NCBI GenBank assembly: GCA_045602005.1
Contig: JAZSAS010000031.1
Span: 1-40,884, forward strand
From: UMGS755 sp045602005
GTDB taxonomy: Bacteria; Bacillota; Clostridia; UBA1381; UBA9506
Length of the DNA: 40,884 nucleotides
Direction: 5' to 3'
A program made the position numbers and the translations under genes. Shown piece by piece: positions 7,193 through 16,079 of this stretch. The first letter of the stretch is position 1, and every line of letters begins with the position of its first letter. The notes under the pieces are model-generated. The model made no database searches and was not told the origin of the DNA. It saw only the letters and a list, made by a program, of their open reading frames with translations.

Positions 7193-7429
7193 ATGGATAT
7201 TGCACGGGAGCTTATGACAAAACAGCTTAAAGAGATATTTACCAGGGAGAAGGAAGCGCTGGAAGAAAAGATGAACGAAGTTGTACAATCCATGGCGCTT
7301 ATGTGTCTGTCTGACATTCAAAAGATTATTCAAAATGATGAACTGGATGATTCTTATGTGGTGGAGGAGATTGTTTGCATCTTTGAAAAGTATGGCATTG
7401 ATGCGGGAGTCCGTCATGATTTTGGGTGA
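7193..7429 (+). CDS. Small acidic helical protein of unknown function
   Basis: A 78-residue protein I do not recognise. It starts with ATG behind an AGGAGGAC site and under a good promoter, so it is very likely a real gene. The sequence (MDIARELMTKQLKEIFTREK, then a Glu/Met/Val-rich stretch) predicts mostly alpha-helix with a charged first half and an acidic DELDD near residue 50; it has two cysteines (near 38 and 64) and no signal peptide or membrane segment. Its promoter is shared with the divergent XRE regulator, so the two probably form a small regulatory pair. It could be an antirepressor, a toxin partner or an unrelated target; the sequence does not decide between these. Confidence 0.75.
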   Translation: MDIARELMTKQLKEIFTREKEALEEKMNEVVQSMALMCLSDIQKIIQNDELDDSYVVEEIVCIFEKYGIDAGVRHDFG

Positions 7430-7490
7430 ATATATTTAGTGCTTTGTGTGCTTGTTTGCGAGTGATTTCGTTTGTTTTGGTTAGATGAGA

Positions 7491-7520
7491 GGGAACAGAA
7501 AAACTGTTCCCCCTTTTCTT
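7491..7520 (+). terminator. Terminator after the 78-residue protein gene
   Basis: GGGAACAG (7491-7498), loop AAAAA, CTGTTCCC (7504-7511), followed by a C/T-rich tail CCTTTTCTTT. It lies about 60 bases after the stop codon. Confidence 0.8.
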
Positions 7521-7607
7521 TGTGAAGATAGTTTTGCCACGGCAATTATGGTGGGTTTAGAAAATTATGAACAAACGGAAAAGTTTATCCTCATGAAAAA
7601 AATCTTA

Positions 7608-7636
7608 TAGACAAAATTGTCGAATTATGCTATAAT
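7608..7636 (+). promoter_or_regulatory. Promoter of the activase/dehydratase operon
   Basis: TAGACA (7608-7613), 17 bases, TATAAT (7631-7636): a near-consensus sigma-A promoter. The transcript would start near 7643, giving a leader of about 115 AT-rich bases before the ATG at 7759. The rest of 7521-7607 shows nothing recognisable. Confidence 0.7.
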
Positions 7637-7758
7637 TTGTATTATGCTTTTTATATTAAATATGAAAGCATTTTCTTAAGACTTTTTATGATTGATTTGT
7701 CATATATACTATTATGATACAGACACTGCTTGAAGAACCATTGAAAGAAGGTACTTAC

Positions 7759-10701
7759 ATGAGCCTGAGCTTGGGCATTGATGTCGGCTCCACTACGGTG
7801 AAAGTGGTGCTAATGGAGAACAACGATATTATATTCAGCCACTACGAACGCCATTTTTCTCAAGTGCGTGAAAAAACGGCAGAGCTTTTAAACCTTGCCA
7901 AGCCTTATATAGGTGTGCGTCCCTTTGCCGTGGCGATTACCGGTTCAGCCGGTTTTGGTCTTGCCAAAGCGGCAGACCTGTCTTTTGTTCAGGAGGTATA
8001 TGCCACCGGCGGTGCGGTTAAAACCTTTTTGAATCATATTGATGTTGTGATTGAACTGGGCGGTGAAGATGCAAAAATTCTGTTTTTAACCGGCGGTCAG
8101 GAAGAGCGGATGAATGGCTCCTGTGCCGGCGGCACCGGCGCTTTCATTGACCAGATGGCAGTGCTCATGAATGTGAATGTTGATGAACTGGACGAGCTGA
8201 GTCTGAAGGCAGACAAGATATATCCCATTGCATCTCATTGCGGTGTGTTTGCCAAAACGGATATTCAGCCGCTTTTAAATCAGAATGCCCAAAAATCTGA
8301 TATTGCCGCCAGCATCTATCAGGCGGTGGTTGACCAGACCATTATTGGTTTGGCACAGGGGCGGCGCATTGCCGGACGTGTGGCATTTCTGGGCGGGCCT
8401 CTGCATTTTGCAGAAGGGCTTCGTCGGCAATTTAGAAAAACCCTTGACCTATCTGATGAAAATGCAGTTTTTCCTGAAAACGGGCAGTTTTTTGTGGCCG
8501 CAGGGGCGGCATTGTATGCGGAAGAACAGGGAGAACAGATGCTTTTTCCTCAATTGGAGGAGCAAATTAAAAATGCAAAGGATGACGGCGGCGATTTGCA
8601 CATTTTAGAGCCGCTGTTTCGTGATGAAGAAGAATACCGTGCTTTTTCTCAGCGTCATGCCAAGGCCTCGGTGCCGGTGGTTGACCCGAAGGACTATGAG
8701 GGCAATGCTTATCTGGGCATTGATTGCGGCAGCACCACGGTGAAAATTATTTTAATCGGTGAACAGTCTGAGATTTTGTATCGGTTTTACGGCCCTAATA
8801 ATGGACATCCCCTAGAACTGGTACGCACCCATCTTTTGAAAATTTTGGAGCTTTGCCAGCAGCGCATCACCATCTGCGGTGCGGCGGCAACCGGCTATGG
8901 TGAAGATTTGATTAAAAGTGCTTTTCACCTAGATTTTGGCATTGTGGAAACATTGGCACATTTTCGTGCTACCCGCCATTTTTCTCCTAAGGTGGACTTT
9001 ATTTTGGATATTGGCGGTCAGGATATTAAATGCATGCGCATTAAGAACAATTCTATTGACAGCATTATGCTCAATGAAGCTTGTTCTTCCGGCTGCGGTT
9101 CATTTTTGGAGACCTTTGCACTGTCTTTAGGTTATACAGCAGAGGAATTTTCCAAGCTGGGTTTGTATGCAAAGCGTCCTGTGGATTTAGGCTCTCGCTG
9201 CACGGTTTTTATGAATTCTTCAGTGAAACAGGCGCAGAAAGATGGCGCAGGGGTGGATGATATTTCTGCCGGCCTGTGTATCAGTGTTGTGAAAAACGCA
9301 ATCTATAAGGTCATTCGTGCCCGTGACATTTCAGAACTGGGTCAGCATGTGGTGGTGCAGGGCGGCACGTTTTATAATGACGCAGTTTTGCGTAGCTTTG
9401 AGCGAGAGATGGGTCGTGATGTGGTTCGCCCCTCAATTGCAGGCTTGATGGGTGCTTTTGGTGCGGCACTATATGCAAAAGAGCATAACAGAAAGTCTAG
9501 CACAATGCTGGAAAGAGAAGCCTTAGAGCAATTTACCTTTGAAACAAAAGAGGTCAGCTGCGGTTTGTGTCTCAATAAATGTCAGCTGACAGTGAATATT
9601 TTCCCTGACGGCAGCCGGTATCTCTCCGGAAATAAATGTGAGCGTCCCAATCGACAAAGGGATGCTGTCCCCGTGCCGAACCTGTATGAGTTCAAGCGGA
9701 ATAAGCTGGCAAGTCTTACACCGGTGCCCGGTCCCCGTGGTAAAATCGGCATTCCCTTTGGTTTGAACTTTTATGAAACCCTGCCTTTCTGGCATGCTTT
9801 TTTAACAGAGCTTGGTTATGAGGTTGTGCTGTCGGAGGCTTCTTCGCCAGCACTGTACAGAAAAGGGCGGTATTCCATTCCTTCTGACACAGTGTGTTAT
9901 CCGGCTAAGCTGATGCATGGTCATATTGAAAGCTTGCTGGAACAGGGAATTACCAAAATATTTTACCCCTGCATGACCTATAACTTTAATGAAGAAAAAG
10001 GGGATAACCACTTTAATTGTCCGGTGGTGGCTTACTATCCGGAGTTGCTTCGGGCCAATGTGGAAAAGCTTTCAGAGGTGCAGTTTTTGTACCCTCACGT
10101 TGGTTTGCATCGCCCCCGTGACTTTGAAAAGCGTGCTTTTTCTTATTTTCAAGGCGTTGACAAAACCATTACCCGCCGTGAAATCCATCGGGCAACGGCA
10201 GCAGCCTATGCTGCACATGAGGCGCATTTAGAGGCGGTTCGTGCCGAAGGCAGACGTGCAATTCGGCAGGCAGAGGAAAACAGGCTTGACATGATTGTGT
10301 TAGCAGGCCGTCCCTATCATATCGACTCAGAGATTAACCACGGCATTGACCGTTTGATTACCTCGCTGGGGGTTGCTGTTTTGTCAGAAGATTCTGTCAG
10401 CGACCTGGCTGAGCCTCCCCGTGTGCAGGTGTTAAACCAATGGACTTATCATGCACGGTTATACAGTGCGGCAGCTTATTGTGCCGAGCGTGATGATATG
10501 TATCTGGTGCAGCTGGTGTCTTTTGGTTGCGGCATTGATGCCATTACCACCGACGAGGTGCGGGATATTTTAGAAAGTCGTGACAAATTATATACGCAAG
10601 TGAAAATTGATGATATTCACAACCTTGGCGCAGTGAAAATTCGCATTCGTAGTTTGTTGGGTGCGGCCAGGGAACGCAAGGAGAAAAACCAAAATGAATA
10701 A
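7759..10701 (+). CDS. Double acyl-CoA dehydratase activase-like protein with DUF2229 region
   Basis: A large cytoplasmic Fe-S ATPase-like protein of the 2-hydroxyglutaryl-CoA dehydratase activator superfamily. Two BcrAD/BadFG actin-like ATPase domains are in tandem: the first has GIDVGSTTVKVV (6-17) and likely cluster ligands Cys122 (NGSCAGGTGAF) and Cys161 (SHCGVFAK), spaced 39 apart as in known activators; the second has GIDCGSTTVKII (320-331), Cys442 and Cys481. A CGLCLNKC motif with a later Cys (601-627) and a DUF2229 region (about 660 on) follow. Activators drive a single electron into a dehydratase at the cost of ATP. I prefer the ATG at 7759, with AGAAGG upstream, to an in-frame ATG at 7714 without one, giving 980 residues. 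Its real substrate is unknown; such double activases occur widely in Clostridia without an assigned pathway. Confidence 0.88.
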   Translation: MSLSLGIDVGSTTVKVVLMENNDIIFSHYERHFSQVREKTAELLNLAKPYIGVRPFAVAITGSAGFGLAKAADLSFVQEVYATGGAVKTFLNHIDVVIELGGEDAKILFLTGGQEERMNGSCAGGTGAFIDQMAVLMNVNVDELDELSLKADKIYPIASHCGVFAKTDIQPLLNQNAQKSDIAASIYQAVVDQTIIGLAQGRRIAGRVAFLGGPLHFAEGLRRQFRKTLDLSDENAVFPENGQFFVAAGAALYAEEQGEQMLFPQLEEQIKNAKDDGGDLHILEPLFRDEEEYRAFSQRHAKASVPVVDPKDYEGNAYLGIDCGSTTVKIILIGEQSEILYRFYGPNNGHPLELVRTHLLKILELCQQRITICGAAATGYGEDLIKSAFHLDFGIVETLAHFRATRHFSPKVDFILDIGGQDIKCMRIKNNSIDSIMLNEACSSGCGSFLETFALSLGYTAEEFSKLGLYAKRPVDLGSRCTVFMNSSVKQAQKDGAGVDDISAGLCISVVKNAIYKVIRARDISELGQHVVVQGGTFYNDAVLRSFEREMGRDVVRPSIAGLMGAFGAALYAKEHNRKSSTMLEREALEQFTFETKEVSCGLCLNKCQLTVNIFPDGSRYLSGNKCERPNRQRDAVPVPNLYEFKRNKLASLTPVPGPRGKIGIPFGLNFYETLPFWHAFLTELGYEVVLSEASSPALYRKGRYSIPSDTVCYPAKLMHGHIESLLEQGITKIFYPCMTYNFNEEKGDNHFNCPVVAYYPELLRANVEKLSEVQFLYPHVGLHRPRDFEKRAFSYFQGVDKTITRREIHRATAAAYAAHEAHLEAVRAEGRRAIRQAEENRLDMIVLAGRPYHIDSEINHGIDRLITSLGVAVLSEDSVSDLAEPPRVQVLNQWTYHARLYSAAAYCAERDDMYLVQLVSFGCGIDAITTDEVRDILESRDKLYTQVKIDDIHNLGAVKIRIRSLLGAARERKEKNQNE

Positions 10702-11989
10702 GGAATACCCAGTTTTTACAGAAGACATGAAACATACCCACACCATTTTGCTGCCCATGATGCTGCCCATTCATTTCACTTTGATGCGGAAAATTCTCAT
10801 GCAGCACGGCTATAAGGCAGAGGTGTTGGAAAACGACGGCCCCCAGGTCATTGAAGAGGGCCTACGGTATGTACATAACGATACCTGCTATCCGGCGCTT
10901 TTGGTGATCGGTCAGTTTATTGATGCTTTAAAAAGCGGGAAATATGACCTGAATAAAACAGCTCTGATGATTACCCAAACAGGCGGCGGTTGCCGTGCAT
11001 CGAACTATATTTTTCTGCTCCGCAAGGCTCTTCGCAGCAGCGGTTTTGGCCATGTGCCGGTGATTTCATTAAATGCTTCTGGTCTTGATTCGGCACCGGG
11101 TTTTAAGCTTTCTCTTTCCATGGGCTTAAAGTTTGCCTATGCGGCAATGGCGGGGGATTTTCTTATGCATATTGCCAACCAGTGCCGCCCTTATGAGCAG
11201 GAAAAAGGTGATACAGACCGTGTGGTGGAAAAATGGATTGACCATCTTCTTTCGGCCTGGGATGGTAAAAAGGTTGTCAGCTACCGGCATTTGAAAAAAA
11301 GCTATCGGGGCATGCTGAAGGATTTTGATGCCATTCCCAAAACCGGGGAAAAGAAACCACGGGTGGGAATTGTAGGCGAAATCTATGTTAAATATTCCCC
11401 CATGGGGAACAATAGGCTGGAAGAATTTCTGCTGTCTGAGGGCATGGAGGTTGTGCTGTTTGGTCTGGTGGATTTCTGTCAATATTGCCTTTCTAATGTA
11501 ACCATCACCCGCCGGTTATATGGTGGCGGTTTGAAATCTGCCATTGTGAGTGGTGCAGGCTATCGGATTCTGCTGAGCATGCAGCGCAAAATGAACCGCA
11601 TCATTGAAAAGCATGGTGTTTTTTGGGCGCCGAATGATTTTAATAAAACACGGAAACTGGCTGAATCTTATATTGGCAAGGGTGTGAAAATGGGCGAGGG
11701 TTGGCTGCTGACTGTGGAAATGGCGGAGCTCATTGAAAAGGGTGTGAATAACGTTGTTATTACCCAGCCTTTTGGTTGCCTGCCTAACCACATTGTGGGG
11801 AAAGGCATGATGAACACCATTAAGGCACACCATCCGGAGGCTAACCTTGTAGCTATTGACTATGACCCCGGTGCCAGCGAGGTGAATCAGCAAAACCGGC
11901 TTAAACTGATGCTTGCTAACGTTCGAATGCAGGAGCAACAGGCAGAAACAGCAATGCCGCAGGCTCCGGTAGTCGGTCACACAATCTGA
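10694..11989 (+). CDS. 2-hydroxyacyl-CoA dehydratase-like (HgdB/HgdA family) protein
   Basis: A 431-residue protein of the 2-hydroxyacyl-CoA dehydratase subunit family, probably the partner of the activase upstream. Cysteines in conserved contexts, NDTCYPALLVIGQ, TGGGCRASNY, LVDFCQYCLSN and QPFGCLPNHIVGKGM, are candidates for binding a [4Fe-4S] cluster. Its ATG overlaps the end of the activase gene by eight bases and has AAGGAG nine bases upstream inside that gene, so translation is probably coupled; an earlier in-frame GTG (10661) has no such site. In many relatives this region is fused to the activase in one chain of about 1,400 residues; here it is separate. No coenzyme A transferase or acyl-CoA dehydrogenase gene is close by, so a fermentation role is not supported by the neighbours. 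Confidence 0.85.
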   Translation: MNKEYPVFTEDMKHTHTILLPMMLPIHFTLMRKILMQHGYKAEVLENDGPQVIEEGLRYVHNDTCYPALLVIGQFIDALKSGKYDLNKTALMITQTGGGCRASNYIFLLRKALRSSGFGHVPVISLNASGLDSAPGFKLSLSMGLKFAYAAMAGDFLMHIANQCRPYEQEKGDTDRVVEKWIDHLLSAWDGKKVVSYRHLKKSYRGMLKDFDAIPKTGEKKPRVGIVGEIYVKYSPMGNNRLEEFLLSEGMEVVLFGLVDFCQYCLSNVTITRRLYGGGLKSAIVSGAGYRILLSMQRKMNRIIEKHGVFWAPNDFNKTRKLAESYIGKGVKMGEGWLLTVEMAELIEKGVNNVVITQPFGCLPNHIVGKGMMNTIKAHHPEANLVAIDYDPGASEVNQQNRLKLMLANVRMQEQQAETAMPQAPVVGHTI

Positions 11990-12003
11990 AAGGGGACGTT
12001 GCC

Positions 12004-12549
12004 ATGAGAAAAGGCGACCCGATTACCACCTATTCAGGTGTAGATTTTTATATTCTAGACCCCAGACCCGAGGATTTTTTAGATGTTGATATGGCTCATG
12101 CCCTGTCTCTTCTGTGTCGGGGCAACGGGCATTATCAATATTTTTACTCTGTAGCACAGCATTGCTTGAATTGTTTGCGGGAGGCACAAGGCAGAGGGTA
12201 TGGTCCTCGCTTGCAAATAGCCTGTCTGGTTCATGACGGGAGCGAGGCATATCTTTCTGACATCACCCGTCCCGTGAAACAATATCTGGCGGCCTATCAG
12301 GAATATGAACATGCCATTCAGAGAATGGTTTTTGAGCATTACGGCATTGGCGATTTAACTGAGGACGAGTTTTCGCAGCTGGCTGCAGTGGATGACACGG
12401 TGTTATATTATGAATTTGCGGCCCTGCATCGGGCTTTTCCCGGAAATGTGCCGGAAAAACACACGATGTTTGACTTTTCTCTCCGTCAGGCACAGGATGT
12501 GGAAAAACAGTTTTTGCAGGAGATAGACAAATTACGAAGCATGCTTTAA
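12004..12549 (+). CDS. HD-domain hydrolase
   Basis: A 181-residue member of the HD superfamily of metal-dependent phosphohydrolases, similar in layout to YfbR-type 5'-nucleotidases. The metal ligands visible are His53 (SVAQHCLNC), the His77-Asp78 doublet (CLVHDGSEAYLSDITRPVK) and a later Asp in AAVDDTVLYYEF. The first 30 residues (TTYSGVDFYILDPRPEDF) match a group of small HD proteins found in phage and bacteria. It begins 14 bases after the dehydratase-like gene, behind AAAGGGGACG, and ends at a strong terminator, so it is the last gene of that operon. Its substrate is not predictable beyond a nucleotide or phosphate ester. Confidence 0.85.
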   Translation: MRKGDPITTYSGVDFYILDPRPEDFLDVDMAHALSLLCRGNGHYQYFYSVAQHCLNCLREAQGRGYGPRLQIACLVHDGSEAYLSDITRPVKQYLAAYQEYEHAIQRMVFEHYGIGDLTEDEFSQLAAVDDTVLYYEFAALHRAFPGNVPEKHTMFDFSLRQAQDVEKQFLQEIDKLRSML

Positions 12550-12597
12550 AGGGGAAGAGGCAAAACGGGTTAAAGCCGTTTTGTCCCGACCCCTTTG
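12548..12597 (+). terminator. Terminator after the HD hydrolase gene
   Basis: An outer stem AAAGGGG/CCCCTTT and an inner stem CAAAACGG/CCGTTTTG (12561-12568 and 12576-12583) form one long hairpin that starts within the stop codon. The T-run after it is short. Confidence 0.75.
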
Positions 12598-12614
12598 TTA
12601 TTGGCATAAATTTC

Positions 12615-12643
12615 TTTACTTTGGAAATAAAATGTTGTATAAT
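12615..12643 (+). promoter_or_regulatory. Promoter of murD
   Basis: TTTACT (12615-12620), 17 bases, TATAAT (12638-12643). It lies between the upstream terminator and murD and would drive murD, the three peptidase genes and the membrane protein. Confidence 0.7.
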
Positions 12644-12685
12644 TGTGTTGTAAAAATGTGTGTTGCATGAAAAGAGGGACTTAGC

Positions 12686-14041
12686 TTGAATGATAAACTT
12701 GAAAAATGGAAATCAGGCCTGAAAGGCCGTGAGATATGTGTGGTGGGCATTGGCATCAGCCATCTGCCTTTAATTGACTATTTGGTGCAGCAGGGTGCGT
12801 TTGTCACTGCTTGCGACAGAAAGAGCCGTGAAGAACTGGGCGACACTGCCCAACGGCTGACAGACCTGGGTGTGAAGCTGTGTCTGGGTGAAAATTATTT
12901 ATCCTCCCTATCCGGTGATGTAATTTTCAAAACACCTGGCTTGCGGCCTGATGTGCCGGCACTGGTTTCGGCGCAGAAGCAGGGCATAACCGTCACCACG
13001 GAGATGGAGGTGTTTATGGAGCTTTGTCCGGCTCCTATCACTGCCGTTACCGGCAGTGACGGCAAAACCACAACCACCACGCTGATTTATAAGCTTTTGT
13101 CTATGGCAGGGAAAAAAACCCATGTGGGCGGCAACATTGGTGCCCCTCTTTTGCCGAAAATTGATGATATTTCAGCTGATGACAGGGTGGTTTTAGAGCT
13201 TTCCAGCTTTCAGCTGCAAACCATGCAGAAGAGTCCGCAGACGGCAGTGATTACCAACATCACACCCAATCATCTTGACTACCATACCGATTATCAGGAA
13301 TATATTGATGCAAAAATGAACATCCTCACGCATCAAAAAAGCGGGGATGTGGCAATACTAAATCTGGATAATGAAAAAACACGAGCTGCCGCTTTTCAGG
13401 CAAAAGGCAGGGTTTTGACTTTTTCTCGCACACAGCCGGCGGATATCTGGTTGGATGGGCACATGATTATGCTGAGAAATGAACCGGTTTTAGATATTCG
13501 GGATATACGCATTCCCGGTTTGCATAATGTTGAAAATTACATGGCGGCCATTGGAGCGGTGTACCCTATAGCGGGGCGTGATGTCATCACCCGTTGTGCC
13601 AAGGATTTTGGCGGTGTGCCTCATCGGATTGAGTTTGTGAGAGAAAAGGCAGGCGTTCGTTACTATAACAGTTCAATCGACTCTTCTCCCAACCGCACCA
13701 TCAACACTCTTAAAGTGTTTTCCGAGCCGGTGGTTTTAATTGCCGGCGGCAAGGATAAAGGCATTCCCTATGACGATTTAGGTCCTGCCATCCGTGAGCA
13801 TGTTAAGGCATTGGTGCTGATTGGTGCTACGGCAAAAACAATTGGGGAAGTGGCAGAAAAAGCAGCACCGGCAGTACCAATTTTTTATGAGGAAAGCTAT
13901 GAAACGGCGGTGAAGCAGGCTGAGGCTCAGGCTCAGGCGGGAGATGTGGTGCTGCTATCAAGTGCCAGTACAAGCTTTGATTTATTCCGCAATTTTGAAG
14001 AACGGGGCAATTTGTTTAAGGAGCTGGTTAACCGCTTATGA
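12686..14041 (+). CDS. murD: UDP-N-acetylmuramoyl-L-alanine--D-glutamate ligase MurD
   Basis: A 451-residue Mur ligase that adds D-glutamate to UDP-MurNAc-L-alanine in peptidoglycan synthesis in the cytoplasm. Seen are the N-terminal Rossmann part (VVGIGISHLPLIDYL), the ATP loop VTGSDGKTTTTTLIYK (121-136), ELSSFQLQTM (171-180), NITPNHLDYH (191-200) and the C-terminal SSIDSSPNRTINTL and LIAGGKDKGIPYDDL, which fit MurD better than MurC, E or F. The start is TTG at 12686 with AGAGGGAC six bases upstream. Unlike the usual dcw cluster, it is not beside mraY or ftsW but heads a run of M42 peptidase genes, with a four-base ATGA overlap to the first. It could be a second MurD copy in the genome. Confidence 0.92.
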   Translation: MNDKLEKWKSGLKGREICVVGIGISHLPLIDYLVQQGAFVTACDRKSREELGDTAQRLTDLGVKLCLGENYLSSLSGDVIFKTPGLRPDVPALVSAQKQGITVTTEMEVFMELCPAPITAVTGSDGKTTTTTLIYKLLSMAGKKTHVGGNIGAPLLPKIDDISADDRVVLELSSFQLQTMQKSPQTAVITNITPNHLDYHTDYQEYIDAKMNILTHQKSGDVAILNLDNEKTRAAAFQAKGRVLTFSRTQPADIWLDGHMIMLRNEPVLDIRDIRIPGLHNVENYMAAIGAVYPIAGRDVITRCAKDFGGVPHRIEFVREKAGVRYYNSSIDSSPNRTINTLKVFSEPVVLIAGGKDKGIPYDDLGPAIREHVKALVLIGATAKTIGEVAEKAAPAVPIFYEESYETAVKQAEAQAQAGDVVLLSSASTSFDLFRNFEERGNLFKELVNRL

Positions 14042-15081
14042 AAAAAAAGCTTATGACTCTGGCAGCCGCCGGAGGCATTTCTGGATTTGAATTTTCCATT
14101 CAAGAGGCAGTGAAATCACTTCTGGCACCTTACTGCGACACAGTGGAGGCAGACCCTATGGGGAATGTTGTGGGCATCATTCCTGCCCGTGACCCGAAAG
14201 CAAAAAAAGTGATGCTGGAAGCGCATATTGATGGCATTGGCTTGATGGTATCCGGCGTTGATGATGAGGGTTTTTTGTCTTTTGTGCCGGTGGGCGGTGT
14301 GGATAGTGCCATTCTGCCGGGTGCTGAGGTAACGGTTTGGGGCAAGGAGCCTCTTTATGGCGTGATTGGTGCCAAACCGCCTCATTTACAAACCGGAGGT
14401 GCGGATCAGGCATCTAAAATCAGTGATATGGTCATTGATATCGGTTTGTCGGGTGAGGAGGCGAAGGCAAAGGTTTGCGTGGGCGACATGGTGTGTTTTG
14501 CAGAAACGGTGGAGGCCCTTTCTAAAAAAGTTTTATCCGGCAAAAGCTTTGATGACCGTGCCGGTTTAATCTCTCTTTTGTTGTGTTTAGAGGAGCTGAA
14601 AGGCACGGAATTGCCTTTTACCTTATATATTTTGGCAGCTGTTCAGGAGGAGGTTGGCCTTCGAGGGGCAGCCATGGCCAGCGAACGCTTGGCTCCGGAC
14701 TGTGCCTTTGTGGTGGATGTGTGTCACGGTGACACACCGGATGGTGGCTCTGAAAGCATTTTCAAGCTGGGCAGCGGTGCTGTTATCAGCTTTGGCCCCA
14801 ACATTCATCCCTATTTATCAAGCCTTGCCAGAACCGTGGCAAAAAAAGAAAAAATTGCTGTCAGCTATGATGCTGATGGTGGTGACACCGGCACTGATGC
14901 CTGGGCTGTTCAAGTGGCAGGGGCAGGCATTCCTGTGCTTTTGTTGTCCATTCCCTTGCGGTATATGCACACCACAGTGGAAACCTTGCATTTTGATGAT
15001 GTTAAAGCTGTGGGCGAACTGTTGGCAGCAATGCTTTTAAACCTAGATTTGGAGGTGCTCGCATGTACCTTTCAGAATTAA
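14038..15081 (+). CDS. M42 family metallo-aminopeptidase, copy 1
   Basis: A 347-residue M42 (TET/FrvX-type) peptidase, a cytosolic two-metal aminopeptidase that usually assembles as a dodecamer and trims peptides. The metal and catalytic motifs are present: EAHIDGIGL (His and Asp ligands), SFDDRAG (bridging Asp), AVQEEVGLRGA (catalytic Glu pair), VVDVCHGDTPD (third Asp) and RYMHTTVET (C-terminal His). The first motif reads AHID where the two neighbouring copies have AHMD. The ATG overlaps the murD stop by four bases, so the two genes are coupled. It is the first of three adjacent paralogues that are clearly diverged from one another. Confidence 0.92.
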   Translation: MKKKLMTLAAAGGISGFEFSIQEAVKSLLAPYCDTVEADPMGNVVGIIPARDPKAKKVMLEAHIDGIGLMVSGVDDEGFLSFVPVGGVDSAILPGAEVTVWGKEPLYGVIGAKPPHLQTGGADQASKISDMVIDIGLSGEEAKAKVCVGDMVCFAETVEALSKKVLSGKSFDDRAGLISLLLCLEELKGTELPFTLYILAAVQEEVGLRGAAMASERLAPDCAFVVDVCHGDTPDGGSESIFKLGSGAVISFGPNIHPYLSSLARTVAKKEKIAVSYDADGGDTGTDAWAVQVAGAGIPVLLLSIPLRYMHTTVETLHFDDVKAVGELLAAMLLNLDLEVLACTFQN

Positions 15082-16079
15082 CCGGCTTGCCCGGTGTGTC
15101 GGGCAATGAAAGTGCGGTCCGTCATTTTATCAAAAAGAAAATGGAGGCAGCCTGTGACCGAGTGGAGATAGATTCCATGGGCAATTTAACAGCCTATAAA
15201 AAAGGCAGGGGCAACAGCGGAAAATTATTGATGCTCTGTGCCCATATGGATGAGGTGGGTCTCATCGTCAGCCGCATTACCGAGGAGGGCTTTTTAAAGT
15301 TCAAGACTGTGGGCGGCATTGACCCTCGCGTGCTGATTTCAAAACGTGTGTTGGTGGGTCAGGCGGGTCATCATGGCGTGATTGGCAGAAAGGCGATTCA
15401 CTTGCTCGCGCCCGATGAAAGAAAAAAGGCGCCGAAAATTAAGGATTTATATGTGGACATTGGTGCTAAAAATAAAAAGGATGCAGAAAAAAGAGCTGCA
15501 GTGGGCGACTATGTTGTGTTTGACAGCCGCTATGTGCCCTTTGGAGACGGTTTGGTTAAGGCCAAGGCTTTAGATGACCGGGCAGGCTGTTCTATTCTTT
15601 TGGAGCTTGCAGAAGAGGTTTCAGATTGGGATTTGTGTTTTGCCTTTACTGTTCAGGAAGAGGTAGGGCTCAGGGGTGCCGGTCTTTGTGCAAGGAGGGT
15701 TCAGCCGGACCTGGCCTTGGTGCTTGAGGCTACCACCTGTTCAGACATTCCGGGTACGGAGGAGGCTATGAAATCTACCCGTTTGCGTGGTGGTGCGGCC
15801 TTGTCATTGGTAGATGGTTCCACCAGCTATAACCGCGAGCTTGTGATGAAACTTTATCATTTGGCGCAAAAAAAGGGTGTTTCTGTGCAGTTTAAGCAAA
15901 CGGCTACCGGCGGCAATGATGCTGGTGCCATTCATGTGGCAGCGGGCGGTATTCCCACAGTGGCCATTTCTGTTCCCGCACGGTATATTCATTCTCCGGC
16001 CAGCGTCATCGCTCTGTCAGACTATGAGGCAGCAAAGGAACTGACCCGCATTTTGATTCAGGAGGTACAGCATGTTTGA
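15063..16079 (+). CDS. M42 family metallo-aminopeptidase, copy 2
   Basis: A 338-residue M42 peptidase with LCAHMDEVGL, KALDDRAGC, TVQEEVGLRGA and RYIHSPASV. The third metal ligand region reads LVLEATTCSDIPGTEE, with Glu where copies 1 and 3 have Asp; both occur in the family. It overlaps copy 1 by 19 bases and copy 3 by eight, with GGAGGTGCTCGC just before its ATG. Close spacing and different ligand sets suggest that the three products differ in substrate preference and may even co-assemble, which is inference from known mixed TET particles in archaea. Confidence 0.92.
   Translation: MYLSELTGLPGVSGNESAVRHFIKKKMEAACDRVEIDSMGNLTAYKKGRGNSGKLLMLCAHMDEVGLIVSRITEEGFLKFKTVGGIDPRVLISKRVLVGQAGHHGVIGRKAIHLLAPDERKKAPKIKDLYVDIGAKNKKDAEKRAAVGDYVVFDSRYVPFGDGLVKAKALDDRAGCSILLELAEEVSDWDLCFAFTVQEEVGLRGAGLCARRVQPDLALVLEATTCSDIPGTEEAMKSTRLRGGAALSLVDGSTSYNRELVMKLYHLAQKKGVSVQFKQTATGGNDAGAIHVAAGGIPTVAISVPARYIHSPASVIALSDYEAAKELTRILIQEVQHV

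Noticed and set aside
11516..11980. Minus-strand open frame of 154 codons inside the dehydratase-like gene
   Set aside because: The plus-strand protein is clearly conserved in this region; the antisense frame has no ribosome-binding site or motif.
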